64,000 bases of DNA from Clostridiales bacterium. GTDB taxonomy: Bacteria > Bacillota > Clostridia > Christensenellales > Pumilibacteraceae. The notes under the pieces are model-generated. The model saw only the letters and a list, made by a program, of their open reading frames with translations. It did not search any database and was not told the origin of the DNA. The stretch is taken from the NCBI GenBank assembly GCA_022508505.1, contig JAFLVC010000001.1, forward strand, positions 186,001 through 250,000, written 5' to 3'. Of the stretch, positions 16,725 through 25,079 are shown one piece after another (position 1 is the first letter of the stretch; the number at the start of each line of letters is the position of its first letter). The position numbers and the translations under genes are program-made.

Positions 16725-17567
16725 GTGGAAGAAGATATCGAAGCGATAAAGCAACGGCTCGAAGCTATGCACGCTAAGCAGCTTGAGATGTTCAAGTGGC
16801 TGCACGAGTTTTGCACGGAGAACAATATAAAGTATTACGCGATTGCGGGCACACTGCTCGGCGCGGTGCGGCACGGCGGATTTATTCCGTGGGACGACGA
16901 CATAGACGTCAGCATGCCGCGCCCCGATTACGACAAATTTGTCGCCTTGATGAAGGGCAAGACCGGCAGGTTTATAGCGGAGACGGCCGCCGACGGCAAC
17001 AAGGAGTTTACGCACAAGTTTTGCCGCTTGATTGACACGACGACGACAATCGTTTACCAAGCGAAGGGCCCGATAAAGCGCGGGCTGTCCCTCGACGTTT
17101 TCCCCTTTGACGGCATAGGCAACACCGAAAAGGAAAGCATGAAGTACTACAAAAAGATGAAAAACAAGGTACACGTCATGAGCGCCAAAACGCGCGCTTT
17201 CCGAAAGGGCAGAAAGTTTTATCAGAACGCGGCGATCGTAATCGCGAAAATACTTCCGTATAATTGGCGCAAGATGCTCATGAAGCTTCACAAAAAGCTC
17301 GCCCAAAAGAGCTACTACGACTGCGAGTACGTGTGCAACTTTTTCGGCGTTTGGCGCGAAAAGGAAATAATGAAACGCGAGTGGTTGGGCGAGCCCAAGC
17401 TCTATAAGTTCGAGGATATGGAGGTGTGGGGGCCGCAGGATGCGGACAGTTGCCTGAAACAGCTCTACGGCGACTACATGACGCCGCCGCCCGAGAACAA
17501 GCGTTATCCCAAGCACGAACATGCGGTTATAAGTATGGACCTGAACAAGTCCTATCTCGACGATTAA
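16725..17567 (+). CDS. LicD-family phosphotransferase 4
   Basis: 280 residues from a GTG with AAAGGAG 7 nt upstream. AGTLLGAVRHGGFIPWDDDI at ~43-62 is the LicD motif; LDVFPFDGIGN and LYGDYMTPPPENK follow. It is the paralogue of the gene at 15367, with a slightly longer N-terminus. Its placement between tagD and the TarI-like gene makes a polyol-phosphate transferase role more likely than phosphocholine transfer, as no licA, licB or licC-like choline genes are seen. Confidence 0.88.
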   Translation: MEEDIEAIKQRLEAMHAKQLEMFKWLHEFCTENNIKYYAIAGTLLGAVRHGGFIPWDDDIDVSMPRPDYDKFVALMKGKTGRFIAETAADGNKEFTHKFCRLIDTTTTIVYQAKGPIKRGLSLDVFPFDGIGNTEKESMKYYKKMKNKVHVMSAKTRAFRKGRKFYQNAAIVIAKILPYNWRKMLMKLHKKLAQKSYYDCEYVCNFFGVWREKEIMKREWLGEPKLYKFEDMEVWGPQDADSCLKQLYGDYMTPPPENKRYPKHEHAVISMDLNKSYLDD

Positions 17568-17580
17568 GAAGGAGAGTAGT

Positions 17581-18297
17581 ATGAACATAGCTGTAATCAT
17601 CGCCGGCGGTTCCGGCAAAAGGACGGGACAGGACGTCCCCAAGCAGTTTTTGACTGTAAACGACAAGCCGATAATAATTTACACGCTCGAAAACTTTGAA
17701 AGAAACGAGCTTATCGACGAGATAATAGTCGTGTGCATTGACGGGTGGGAGCACATTCTCGACGCATACGCAAAGCAGTTCGGCATTAAAAAGCTCAAAT
17801 ACATCGTGCCGAGCGGCGATTCGGCGCAGGAGTCGATATTCAACGGCGTAAAGGCGGCGCGCGAGCATTATGCCGACGACACGTGCGTCATAATCCACGA
17901 CGGCATACGCCCGCTCGTAGACGAGAGCGTTCTCAACGACGTAATAGAAAAATGCTACGAGTACGGAAACGGCGTGACGTCGCTTCCGTACAACGAGCAG
18001 ATATTCGTCATCAAGGACGAAAAGAGTACGGACAAATACATTCCGCGCGAGACCTTGCGGCGAGTGTCCACCCCGCAGGCGTACAAGCTTAAAAAGTTGT
18101 ACGACTGCTACGTAAAAGCAAAAAAGACGGGCGTCGGCTTCGGCCCTTCGTCATACGTCAATACGATGATGGCCGACCTCGGCGAAACGCTGTACTTTGC
18201 CAAAGGCTCGGACAAGAATATCAAGCTTACCACAAAGGACGACTTGCAGATATTCTTCGGTTATATCGAGGCGGGGGAAAAGAATTGGCTCAAGTAG
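17581..18297 (+). CDS. IspD/TarI-family CTP:polyol-phosphate cytidylyltransferase
   Basis: 238 residues. AGGSGKRTGQDVPKQF (~8-23) is the CTP-binding signature of the IspD/TarI/ISPD family, with IHDGIRPLV and the TPQAYKL motif. Family members make CDP-methylerythritol (IspD) or CDP-ribitol (TarI, human ISPD). The setting beside tagD, LicD transferases and an SDR favours CDP-ribitol or another CDP-polyol. RBS AAGGAGAG precedes the ATG. Its 3' end overlaps the SDR gene by 13 nt. An isoprenoid role cannot be excluded by sequence alone. Confidence 0.82.
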   Translation: MNIAVIIAGGSGKRTGQDVPKQFLTVNDKPIIIYTLENFERNELIDEIIVVCIDGWEHILDAYAKQFGIKKLKYIVPSGDSAQESIFNGVKAAREHYADDTCVIIHDGIRPLVDESVLNDVIEKCYEYGNGVTSLPYNEQIFVIKDEKSTDKYIPRETLRRVSTPQAYKLKKLYDCYVKAKKTGVGFGPSSYVNTMMADLGETLYFAKGSDKNIKLTTKDDLQIFFGYIEAGEKNWLK

Positions 18298-19301
18298 AAT
18301 TCACAAAAGCCGAAAAGGCGGATATTTCGCGGCTTGCCGCACTCCCGTACGACTTCGGAAAGCTCAAAAATAACACCGTGCTGATAAGCGGCGGCACAGG
18401 CTTTTTGGGCACGCTTTTGACAGCAGTTCTGGAAGAGCGCAACCGCGTTTTCGGCGACGGCATACAAATTGTCAGCGTGTCCCGCCGCGGCGGTGAAAGC
18501 CGAGGGAGCGTAAAGCATATAGCCGCCGACATAACGGAGGGCGTTGAAGCGGACCGCGCCGACTACGTCATTCATCTCGCGTCCAACACCCACCCCGCGC
18601 AGTATGCCGAAGATCCCGTCGGCACGGTTACGACCAACATAATCGGCTGCCGCAATCTTTTGGAGCTTGCGCGAAAAGCGGGGACGAAACGGTTTGTACT
18701 TGCGTCGAGCGTCGAGATATACGGCAACTGCAAAGAAGATCCCGTCGCCGAGGACTACTGCGGCTATATCGACTGCAACACCGTTCGCGCCGGCTACAAC
18801 GAGTCAAAGCGCGCGTCCGAAAGTCTTTGTCAGGCGTACAGGGCGCAGTACGGCGTAGACTGCGTGATTGCGCGGTTTTCGCGAGTTTTCGGTGCGGACA
18901 GAAAGCACGACACCAAGGCTATCGCTCAGTTTTTGGATAAAGCGGTGTCGGGAGAGGACATAGTATTAAAGAGCGAGGGCAAGCAAAGGTTTTCGTACTG
19001 CTACGTCGCCGACGCGGTGAGCGGGCTACTCAAGGTTTTGCTTGACGGAAAAGAGGGCGAGGCGTATAATATTTCGGCGGACGACGAGGGAATGACGCTC
19101 GGCGATTACGCAAAGTTCATAGCGTCTCTCGCAGGCAAAAAGGTCGTTTTCGATTTGAAAAACGCGCAGGCGGGCGCGTCGGTCGCGAGCTATGCGCTCC
19201 TCGACTGCAAAAAGCTGAAAGCTCTCGGCTGGGCGCCTTACTATTCGGTAAAGTCCGGACTGAAAGCGACGTACGATATAAAAAAGACAATTCAAGGATA
19301 G
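18285..19301 (+). CDS. NAD-dependent epimerase/dehydratase (extended SDR)
   Basis: 338 residues if started at the TTG at 18285, inside the end of the previous gene and preceded by a G-rich site. The Rossmann motif GGTGFLG lies at ~36-42, HLASNTHP is the NAD-binding loop, and the catalytic YNESK has Tyr ~171 and Lys ~175. FSRVFG and the C-terminal LGWAPYYSVKSGL are typical of nucleotide-sugar epimerases/dehydratases. Co-location with the TarI-like gene suggests modification of a CDP- or NDP-linked product, or a replacement for the TarJ reductase; both are inference. Confidence 0.82.
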   Translation: MAQVEFTKAEKADISRLAALPYDFGKLKNNTVLISGGTGFLGTLLTAVLEERNRVFGDGIQIVSVSRRGGESRGSVKHIAADITEGVEADRADYVIHLASNTHPAQYAEDPVGTVTTNIIGCRNLLELARKAGTKRFVLASSVEIYGNCKEDPVAEDYCGYIDCNTVRAGYNESKRASESLCQAYRAQYGVDCVIARFSRVFGADRKHDTKAIAQFLDKAVSGEDIVLKSEGKQRFSYCYVADAVSGLLKVLLDGKEGEAYNISADDEGMTLGDYAKFIASLAGKKVVFDLKNAQAGASVASYALLDCKKLKALGWAPYYSVKSGLKATYDIKKTIQG

Positions 19302-19303
19302 CG

Positions 19304-20302
19304 ATGCAAGTCAGCCTCATAGTCCCCGTGTACAACGCGGGTAAATACCTCGAAGAGTTTTTGGACTCGGTAAAAGCGCAGACCTTTACCGAGTTCGAGG
19401 CCGTGTTCGTCGACGACGGTTCGACGGACGGGAGCGGAGAAAAGCTCGACGAGTTCGGCGAGGGTGACAGTCGGTTCAAGGTCATACACAAGCAAAACGG
19501 CGGCGTCGTCAGCGCCTGGAAGCGCGGCATAGCCGAGTCGAGCGGGAAATATTTGGCGTTTGCCGACCCCGACGACATCATGGCGCCCGATATGCTCAAA
19601 AGGCAGTACGATGTCATCACCGAGACCGGCGCCGACATCGTCGTAAACTGCTTCAACAAGCGGCTTCCCACAATCACGTCCAAAAAGCGCTCCGCCAACA
19701 ATTGGAAGCTTGCCGAAGGATTGTACGAGGGCGAGGAGCTCGAAAAGATAAAGAACGGGTTTTTCGGCGACAGAGAGCATAAGCGCCAAGCGCTCCGAAT
19801 GTTTCGGTGGAACAAGATGTTCAAGCGCGAGCTCATCACGGACAACCTCGATTACACCGACGATTCCATATCGTACGGCGACGATATCTGCATGTGTGCC
19901 GCCGCGGTGTACGACTGCAAAAAACTGTACTACCTCGACGAGGCGCTGTACTCGTACAGAATGCACGGCGCTAGCATAACGAATGCGGACTACACCGAGC
20001 GCGAGACGGACAACATGCTGCGGCTTCGGAACGCCGTAAAAAGGCTCACCGACGAAAAGGGGTATTTTTTGAGCCCCGCCTACACGGCGCGGCAGATACT
20101 GTGGTTGGTAAGAAAGATCGGCGAGAGCAAGTTCGACAAAAAGCAAATGAAGGCGCACCTGAAAGAGCTAAAACGCCATTCGCTGGTAAAGGAGTTTAAG
20201 ACAGGGACGGCAAGGGGGTATGTGCCGCGGGGTATGCTCAACGCTGTGCGGCTTTTAAAGCTCGGGCTGTATTCGATTCTCATTTCGCACTACAAAATAT
20301 GA
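19304..20302 (+). CDS. family 2 glycosyltransferase
   Basis: 332 residues beginning SLIVPVYNAGKYLEEFLDSV, with VDDGSTDGS (~37-45) and FADPDD (~86-91) as the nucleotide/metal-binding DxD region of the GT-A fold. There is no membrane segment. It starts 2 nt after the SDR stop and overlaps the flippase (ATGA). It is likely to add one sugar to the lipid-linked repeat unit made by this operon. Donor and acceptor are unknown. Confidence 0.9.
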   Translation: MQVSLIVPVYNAGKYLEEFLDSVKAQTFTEFEAVFVDDGSTDGSGEKLDEFGEGDSRFKVIHKQNGGVVSAWKRGIAESSGKYLAFADPDDIMAPDMLKRQYDVITETGADIVVNCFNKRLPTITSKKRSANNWKLAEGLYEGEELEKIKNGFFGDREHKRQALRMFRWNKMFKRELITDNLDYTDDSISYGDDICMCAAAVYDCKKLYYLDEALYSYRMHGASITNADYTERETDNMLRLRNAVKRLTDEKGYFLSPAYTARQILWLVRKIGESKFDKKQMKAHLKELKRHSLVKEFKTGTARGYVPRGMLNAVRLLKLGLYSILISHYKI

Positions 20303-22119
20303 CAAGCGCTATAGGGTTCAAAAGACGGTCGAGAACGAGAAACTCGGCGCGTAATACGCTTTTTGCGGCGATAGCATACGTAACCAAGGTGCTGTTGCAG
20401 TTTATCGTGCGCGCGATATTCATTCGGTATTTCGTGCGCGAGTACCTCGGCATAAACGGTCTGTTTTCGAACGTACTTAAGATTTTGTCATTGGCCGAGC
20501 TCGGCGTGGGCAACGCGATCGTGTATTCGATGTACAAGCCCGTCGCCGAAAACGATACCGAAAAGATAAAGTCGCTAGTGCGGCTGTACCGCAATCTGTA
20601 CCTTATAATCGCGTCGATTATAATAGCGGTAGGTCTTGCGCTCATTCCTGCGCTTCCGTACATCATCAATGACGCAAAAAACGTCGACATCAACATAACG
20701 GTCGTCTACCTGTTGTCCTTGGCGCACACCGTAATCGGCTACTTTTTTGCGTACAGGCGGGCGCTGATATTCGCGCACCAGCGAAACGACATAGAGAGCA
20801 AGGTCAGCTTTTTCGCACAAATCGTTTTGTCCATAGCCGAAATAATAATCATCTTGGTATGGAAAAACTTTTATGCGTACACCGCGGCGTCAGTCATTTG
20901 CTACGGCCTTGATGCGTTTATAGTCTTTTTGATCTCGTACAAGATGTTTCCCGAAATACGCGGGAAGCCGCAAAAGTTAGACAAGGAAGAAACAAAAAAG
21001 ATAGCAAAAAACACGGGCGCAATGGTCTTTCACAAGATGGGCGCGGCGGCGGTTTTTTCGACGGACAGCATATTCATTTCGGCGTATATAGGCGTTGCGA
21101 CGCTCGGACTGTACGACAACTACACGCTCGTAACGTCCACACTCACAAGTATTGCCAACCTCATTATGACGGCGCTTAAGAGCAGCGTCGGCAACATGAT
21201 TGCGACCAAAAAGCCGGACGAGGTTTACAAGGTGTTCAACGCGCTAAACCTCGCCATGATGTGGTTTGTGTCGTTTATGACGGTGGGAATAGTCGTGTGC
21301 TTTCAGGACTTCATACGCCTGTATTCGGGCAATCCCGATTATCTGTTGGGATATTCCACAGTCCTTCTGCTTTGCACGAGCTTTTACTTTACGCGCTCGC
21401 GGTCTATGGCAAATAACTTCAAGGACTGCGCGGGGCTGTTTTGGAACGACCGATTTAAGCCGATTTTCGAAACGGGAATAAACCTCGGGCTCGACTTTTT
21501 GCTCGTCTATTTTTGGGGCATAAACGGCATAATAACCGCTACAATCATAAGCACGATCGCGGCGCCCCTTTGGGTGGAGCCCTTCGTGCTGTACAAAAAC
21601 TACTTTAAAAAGCCGATAAAAGAATACTTTATCCGATACCTCGTGTTCACGGTGGTCGCGGTGGCGGCGTGCGGCGCGACTTGGTGTCTTTGCAACCTTA
21701 TTCCCGTCGGAAGCGTTTGGTGGTTTGTCCTCAAGTTCTTTATCTGCCTTGTGCTTCCCAACGCCGTGTTCTTCCTGTGTTACTACAACACGCCCGAGGT
21801 CGAATATCTGCTCTCCGTCGCAAAGAGCCTTTTGAGGCGCAAAAAAGACGGCGCGACCGCAGAGAACGTAGACGACGCCGTACAGGCGGCCGAAGCGGCA
21901 ACGCTTGAAGTGGACGGGACGACGGCCGAGGCAAAAGGCGAAACTCTCGATGCGATTGAAACGGCGGACGAGAAGCCGCCCGACGGCGAAAACGACGAAA
22001 ACGGTTCACCGCCCGACGGCGAAAACGGCGAAGAACAACACGAGATAAAAGTCGGGTGTGAGGAAGGACAAGATGGCGAGACCGCGCCGACCGATGAGGG
22101 CAAAAAAGATGAAGGATAG
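20299..22119 (+). CDS. Wzx-like polysaccharide flippase with acidic C-terminal tail
   Basis: 606 residues. About the first 495 form a polytopic MOP-superfamily-like transporter with around 12-14 hydrophobic segments (NTLFAAIAYVTKVLLQFIVR near the N-terminus; LGLYDNYTLV near mid-protein). It would flip the lipid-linked oligosaccharide across the membrane. The last ~100 residues are hydrophilic, Asp/Glu-rich and low-complexity, with PPDGEN twice, an unusual cytoplasmic extension. Its 3' end overlaps the RadC-like gene. Confidence 0.85.
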   Translation: MTSAIGFKRRSRTRNSARNTLFAAIAYVTKVLLQFIVRAIFIRYFVREYLGINGLFSNVLKILSLAELGVGNAIVYSMYKPVAENDTEKIKSLVRLYRNLYLIIASIIIAVGLALIPALPYIINDAKNVDINITVVYLLSLAHTVIGYFFAYRRALIFAHQRNDIESKVSFFAQIVLSIAEIIIILVWKNFYAYTAASVICYGLDAFIVFLISYKMFPEIRGKPQKLDKEETKKIAKNTGAMVFHKMGAAAVFSTDSIFISAYIGVATLGLYDNYTLVTSTLTSIANLIMTALKSSVGNMIATKKPDEVYKVFNALNLAMMWFVSFMTVGIVVCFQDFIRLYSGNPDYLLGYSTVLLLCTSFYFTRSRSMANNFKDCAGLFWNDRFKPIFETGINLGLDFLLVYFWGINGIITATIISTIAAPLWVEPFVLYKNYFKKPIKEYFIRYLVFTVVAVAACGATWCLCNLIPVGSVWWFVLKFFICLVLPNAVFFLCYYNTPEVEYLLSVAKSLLRRKKDGATAENVDDAVQAAEAATLEVDGTTAEAKGETLDAIETADEKPPDGENDENGSPPDGENGEEQHEIKVGCEEGQDGETAPTDEGKKDEG

Positions 22120-22792
22120 CGTTGAGACGGGCGAGCTCGGTGCGCTCGACGACATATTGGAAGGACTCGGCGTTTCCAAGGTCGACGGCGTCGAGCTTTT
22201 GCAGCGGTTCGGCTCGTACGACCGAGTGTTTGACGCGTCGGTAAGCGAGATGGAAGAGTGCGACGTGAAAGGTCGTGCCGCGGAGTTTTTCACGTACGGC
22301 AAAAAGGTGGTTAGGCAAGCGGCGCTTCGCGAGCTCTGCGACTTTTTCCCGTCCGAGTTCGACGCGGTGCGTTTTGCCGAGACTTACTTTGTGGGCAAGA
22401 AAAGTCTTTGCGAGCGCCTCTTGATTCTCGACGGCACCGGCGACGTCGATAACGTGGTCGAGCTGAGCGAGAAAAACCCATTGCGCGACGTCGTGGGACA
22501 GGCAACTCTTTCGGGCGCGCGTCACGTTTTGTGGATGAGCTTTGTGCAAAACGTCAACGCAATGCGGTTTGACAGGCGGCGGAAAAGAGAGGTGGAAATC
22601 GCCGCGCATGCGCTAAAGAGCATAGGCATAACCTTGGTCGATTACATAGAATATAGGCCGCCGCGCTTCTATTCGACGGTTGCGGCAAAGCGCGGCAGCG
22701 GTTATATCGACAAACAAACGGCAAACAGGGACATGTACAAGGCGTTTGCCGTAAAGCTCAACACAAATTTACTGAAGAGGAATGACAAATGA
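22073..22792 (+). CDS. RadC-like protein lacking the JAMM metal motif
   Basis: 239 residues from the ATG at 22073 (AGGAAGGA upstream); a GTG at 22058 and an ATG at 22109 are alternatives. The N-terminus has a helix-hairpin-helix-like segment (GVELLQRFGSYDRVFDASVSEME) as in RadC/UPF0758. The later part follows the RadC fold up to SARHVLWMSF, but where RadC has HxHPSGxxxPSxxD this protein reads FVQNVNAMRFDRRRK. No metal ligands remain, so a protease-like activity is unlikely. It overlaps the flippase by ~47 nt and the HAD gene by 4, and looks like a coupled tail gene. Assignment rests on pattern memory. Confidence 0.55.
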   Translation: MARPRRPMRAKKMKDSVETGELGALDDILEGLGVSKVDGVELLQRFGSYDRVFDASVSEMEECDVKGRAAEFFTYGKKVVRQAALRELCDFFPSEFDAVRFAETYFVGKKSLCERLLILDGTGDVDNVVELSEKNPLRDVVGQATLSGARHVLWMSFVQNVNAMRFDRRRKREVEIAAHALKSIGITLVDYIEYRPPRFYSTVAAKRGSGYIDKQTANRDMYKAFAVKLNTNLLKRNDK

Positions 22793-23499
22793 TAAAAGCG
22801 GTGCTTTTCGATATGGACGGAACGCTCGTTCCCATGGATCAGAACAAGTTTGTACGCGCATATTTTAAGGGCTTGTCCGGCAAGCTCGCGCCGTACGGCT
22901 ACGAGCCCAAGGCGCTCGTCGACGCGGTATGGAAGGGCACGGACGCCATGGTTCGCAACGACGGGAATCGCTCCAACAGCGACGTTTTTTGGGATTCGAT
23001 GTGCGGCATTTACGGCGAAAAGGCAAGGGACGACGTGCCGTTTTTCGACGAGTTTTACAGGACCGAGTTCTGCGGTCTGAAATCGGAGGTCGGCTATAAC
23101 GAAAAGGCTGCGGCGACCGTAATGCGCATTGTCGGCGGCGGCAAAGCCGTCGTTCTTGCGAGTAACCCCGTGTTCCCAAGGATAGCGCAGACTACGCGCG
23201 TGGGCTGGGCGGGCATAGACAGCGGCGTGTTTTCGCACATAACCTCGTACGAGAACTCGCACTACTGCAAGCCCAATCCCAAATACTACGAAGAGATTGC
23301 GAGCGTCCTCGGCGTAGAGCCTTCCGACTGTCTCATGGTGGGAAACGACGCGAGAGAGGACGTCGCCGCCGCTAAGGCCGGCATGAAGGTTTTCCTTTTG
23401 ACAGACTGTCTCATAAACGTCGACGGCGTCGACATTGCCGACATTCCGCACGGCGACTACGACGCATTAAATGCCTATCTCGACGGAGAGGGACTGTGA
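22789..23499 (+). CDS. HAD-superfamily hydrolase
   Basis: 236 residues, start overlapping the RadC-like stop (ATGA). Motif I is FDMDGTLVP (~7-15), motif II near VVLASNPVF, motif III Lys in CKPNPKYY, motif IV MVGNDAREDV. The cap is a helical C1 type. It is probably a small-molecule phosphatase; the substrate is unknown. It is translationally coupled to the next HAD gene (GTGA), and the pair ends the operon. Confidence 0.88.
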   Translation: MIKAVLFDMDGTLVPMDQNKFVRAYFKGLSGKLAPYGYEPKALVDAVWKGTDAMVRNDGNRSNSDVFWDSMCGIYGEKARDDVPFFDEFYRTEFCGLKSEVGYNEKAAATVMRIVGGGKAVVLASNPVFPRIAQTTRVGWAGIDSGVFSHITSYENSHYCKPNPKYYEEIASVLGVEPSDCLMVGNDAREDVAAAKAGMKVFLLTDCLINVDGVDIADIPHGDYDALNAYLDGEGL

Positions 23500-24143
23500 A
23501 AAACATACAAAGCGTGCTATTCGATCTCGACGGAACGCTGACCGACCCGTTCGTCGGCATCACAGCGTCGATCAAGTACGCGCTCGAAAAGATGAATAGG
23601 CCGATTCCCGACGAAAAAACTCTCGGCGCGTTTATCGGGCCGCCGTTGCCGTACTCGTTCAAAAGATACTGCGGCATGACGGAGGATGAGGCACAACAGG
23701 CGCTTTCCCTTTACCGCGAGTTTTATCCCAAGGGCGGCGTGTACGAGCTGACCGTGTACGACGGGATTATCGACATGCTTAAAAAATTGAAGTCGGCGGG
23801 CAAAAGGCTGTTCATCGCGACGAGCAAGCCCGAAAAGTTCGCCGAAATGATAGCCGACAAGTTTGGGTTTTCGGACTACCTCGACGGAGTCGCCGGCGCG
23901 TCGTTCGACCTTTCGCGCAACGAAAAGACGGACGTCATTCGGTACTGTCTCGAAAGGTTTAAAGTCGACAATAAGACTGCTGTCATGGTGGGCGACCGCG
24001 ACTACGACGTTTTGGGCGCAAAGGACAACGGCATGGCCTGCATAGGCGTCCTCTACGGCTACGGCAAAGAAGAGGAGTTTAAGCAAGCAATCTTTACGGC
24101 AAAAACGCCGCTCGAAGTCGCCGATATAATATTGAATAGATGA
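23496..24143 (+). CDS. HAD hydrolase, phosphoglycolate-phosphatase-like
   Basis: 215 residues from a GTG overlapping the previous stop. FDLDGTLTDPFVGITASIKY is the N-terminal signature of Gph/PpaX-like phosphatases; IATSKPEKFAEM and VMVGDRDYDVLGA are motifs II and IV. The cap is helical. It could dephosphorylate 2-phosphoglycolate or act on pyrophosphate or nucleotides. A bidirectional terminator follows. Confidence 0.87.
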   Translation: MKNIQSVLFDLDGTLTDPFVGITASIKYALEKMNRPIPDEKTLGAFIGPPLPYSFKRYCGMTEDEAQQALSLYREFYPKGGVYELTVYDGIIDMLKKLKSAGKRLFIATSKPEKFAEMIADKFGFSDYLDGVAGASFDLSRNEKTDVIRYCLERFKVDNKTAVMVGDRDYDVLGAKDNGMACIGVLYGYGKEEEFKQAIFTAKTPLEVADIILNR

Positions 24144-24150
24144 TAAAGAA

Positions 24151-24184
24151 AAAACCGCGCCTCTAAACCGAAGCGCGGTTTTGT
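24151..24184. terminator. bidirectional terminator
   Basis: Perfect 10-bp stem AAAACCGCGC/GCGCGGTTTT with a 12-nt loop, between the convergent HAD and dnaI-like genes. Confidence 0.85.
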
Positions 24185-24190
24185 TTAAAA

Positions 24191-25078
24191 TCAATCTGAT
24201 TTTATTCTCTTGTTTTTACTGTCGACGGAAAGGAACATTGTGCGCGATTTGTCATATATACGCGAGAATATGCCCTCGCCGTACCGCGCGTTGAGCTCCG
24301 ACGGCGTAAGGTTAGTCGTGATGACGGTGCGCTTTTTACTGCGCCATCTCTCGTTGATGACGGTGTACAGATATTCCATCGTCACGTTTTTGAGCACGCT
24401 CTCCCTGCCGAGGTCGTCGATTACGAGAAGGTCGCAGTCGAGCATGGGCGTAAACCTGTCGACATAGTCGGCAATCGAAAATTGCGTGTGGTAGTCGAGC
24501 GCGCGGCGCACGAAGTCGAACGACGTAACCGACACGGCGGACGCGCCGTTTTCCATAGCGGCGCCGACGATTGCCGACGCGAGCACCGTCTTGCCCGTGC
24601 CCGGCGTCCCGACGAGCACGAAAAACGGCTTTGTGTTTTCGGGCGAAAGATATTCGCGCGCCGCCTTGTACGCCTTTTTGATTGCGGGCGACGGCGCCGT
24701 CTTTTCCGTTTCGTCAAAGTCGGCGGGGGAAATGGAGAGGTTCGCTTTGTCCGAGTTTATAACCCGCTTTACAATGCACTTGCAGTATTTGCCGAAAACC
24801 ATTCCCGTATCCTTGCACAGCTCGCACTCATGCGGAGGATTGAATACGGCTTCGGACAGCCCGGCGGCCTTTATGCTCGCGGTCAGCTTTTTCTTTGCCG
24901 CTTCCAAGTCGTTGGGTTTATTCTGCGCGGAAAGGATTGCCTGCTCTTGGTATTCGCAAAAAGCGGCGTACAAGCCGTCGTCTTTTTGTATCGCCGCGCG
25001 AAAGGCGAGGTGCGCTCTGTCGAGCGCTTCGCGCCTGCGGTCGCGTAGTAGCGAAATTGCTTTTTGGTAGGAGTTCAT
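24191..25078 (-). CDS. DnaI/DnaC-like primosomal helicase loader (AAA+ ATPase)
   Basis: 295 residues. The N-terminal helicase-binding region ends in a Cys cluster (CELCKDTGMVFGKYCKC, ~104-120) typical of DnaI. Walker A GTPGTGKT is at ~156-163, Walker B LLVIDDLG at ~223-230, and the tail has an arginine-rich IYDKSRTM sensor. It would load replicative helicase DnaB onto DNA at the origin or restart sites. It starts 1 nt after the stop of the DnaB/DnaD-like gene, so the two form a primosome operon as in other Firmicutes. Confidence 0.88.
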   Translation of the reverse strand: MNSYQKAISLLRDRRREALDRAHLAFRAAIQKDDGLYAAFCEYQEQAILSAQNKPNDLEAAKKKLTASIKAAGLSEAVFNPPHECELCKDTGMVFGKYCKCIVKRVINSDKANLSISPADFDETEKTAPSPAIKKAYKAAREYLSPENTKPFFVLVGTPGTGKTVLASAIVGAAMENGASAVSVTSFDFVRRALDYHTQFSIADYVDRFTPMLDCDLLVIDDLGRESVLKNVTMEYLYTVINERWRSKKRTVITTNLTPSELNARYGEGIFSRIYDKSRTMFLSVDSKNKRIKSD

Positions 25079-25079
25079 A

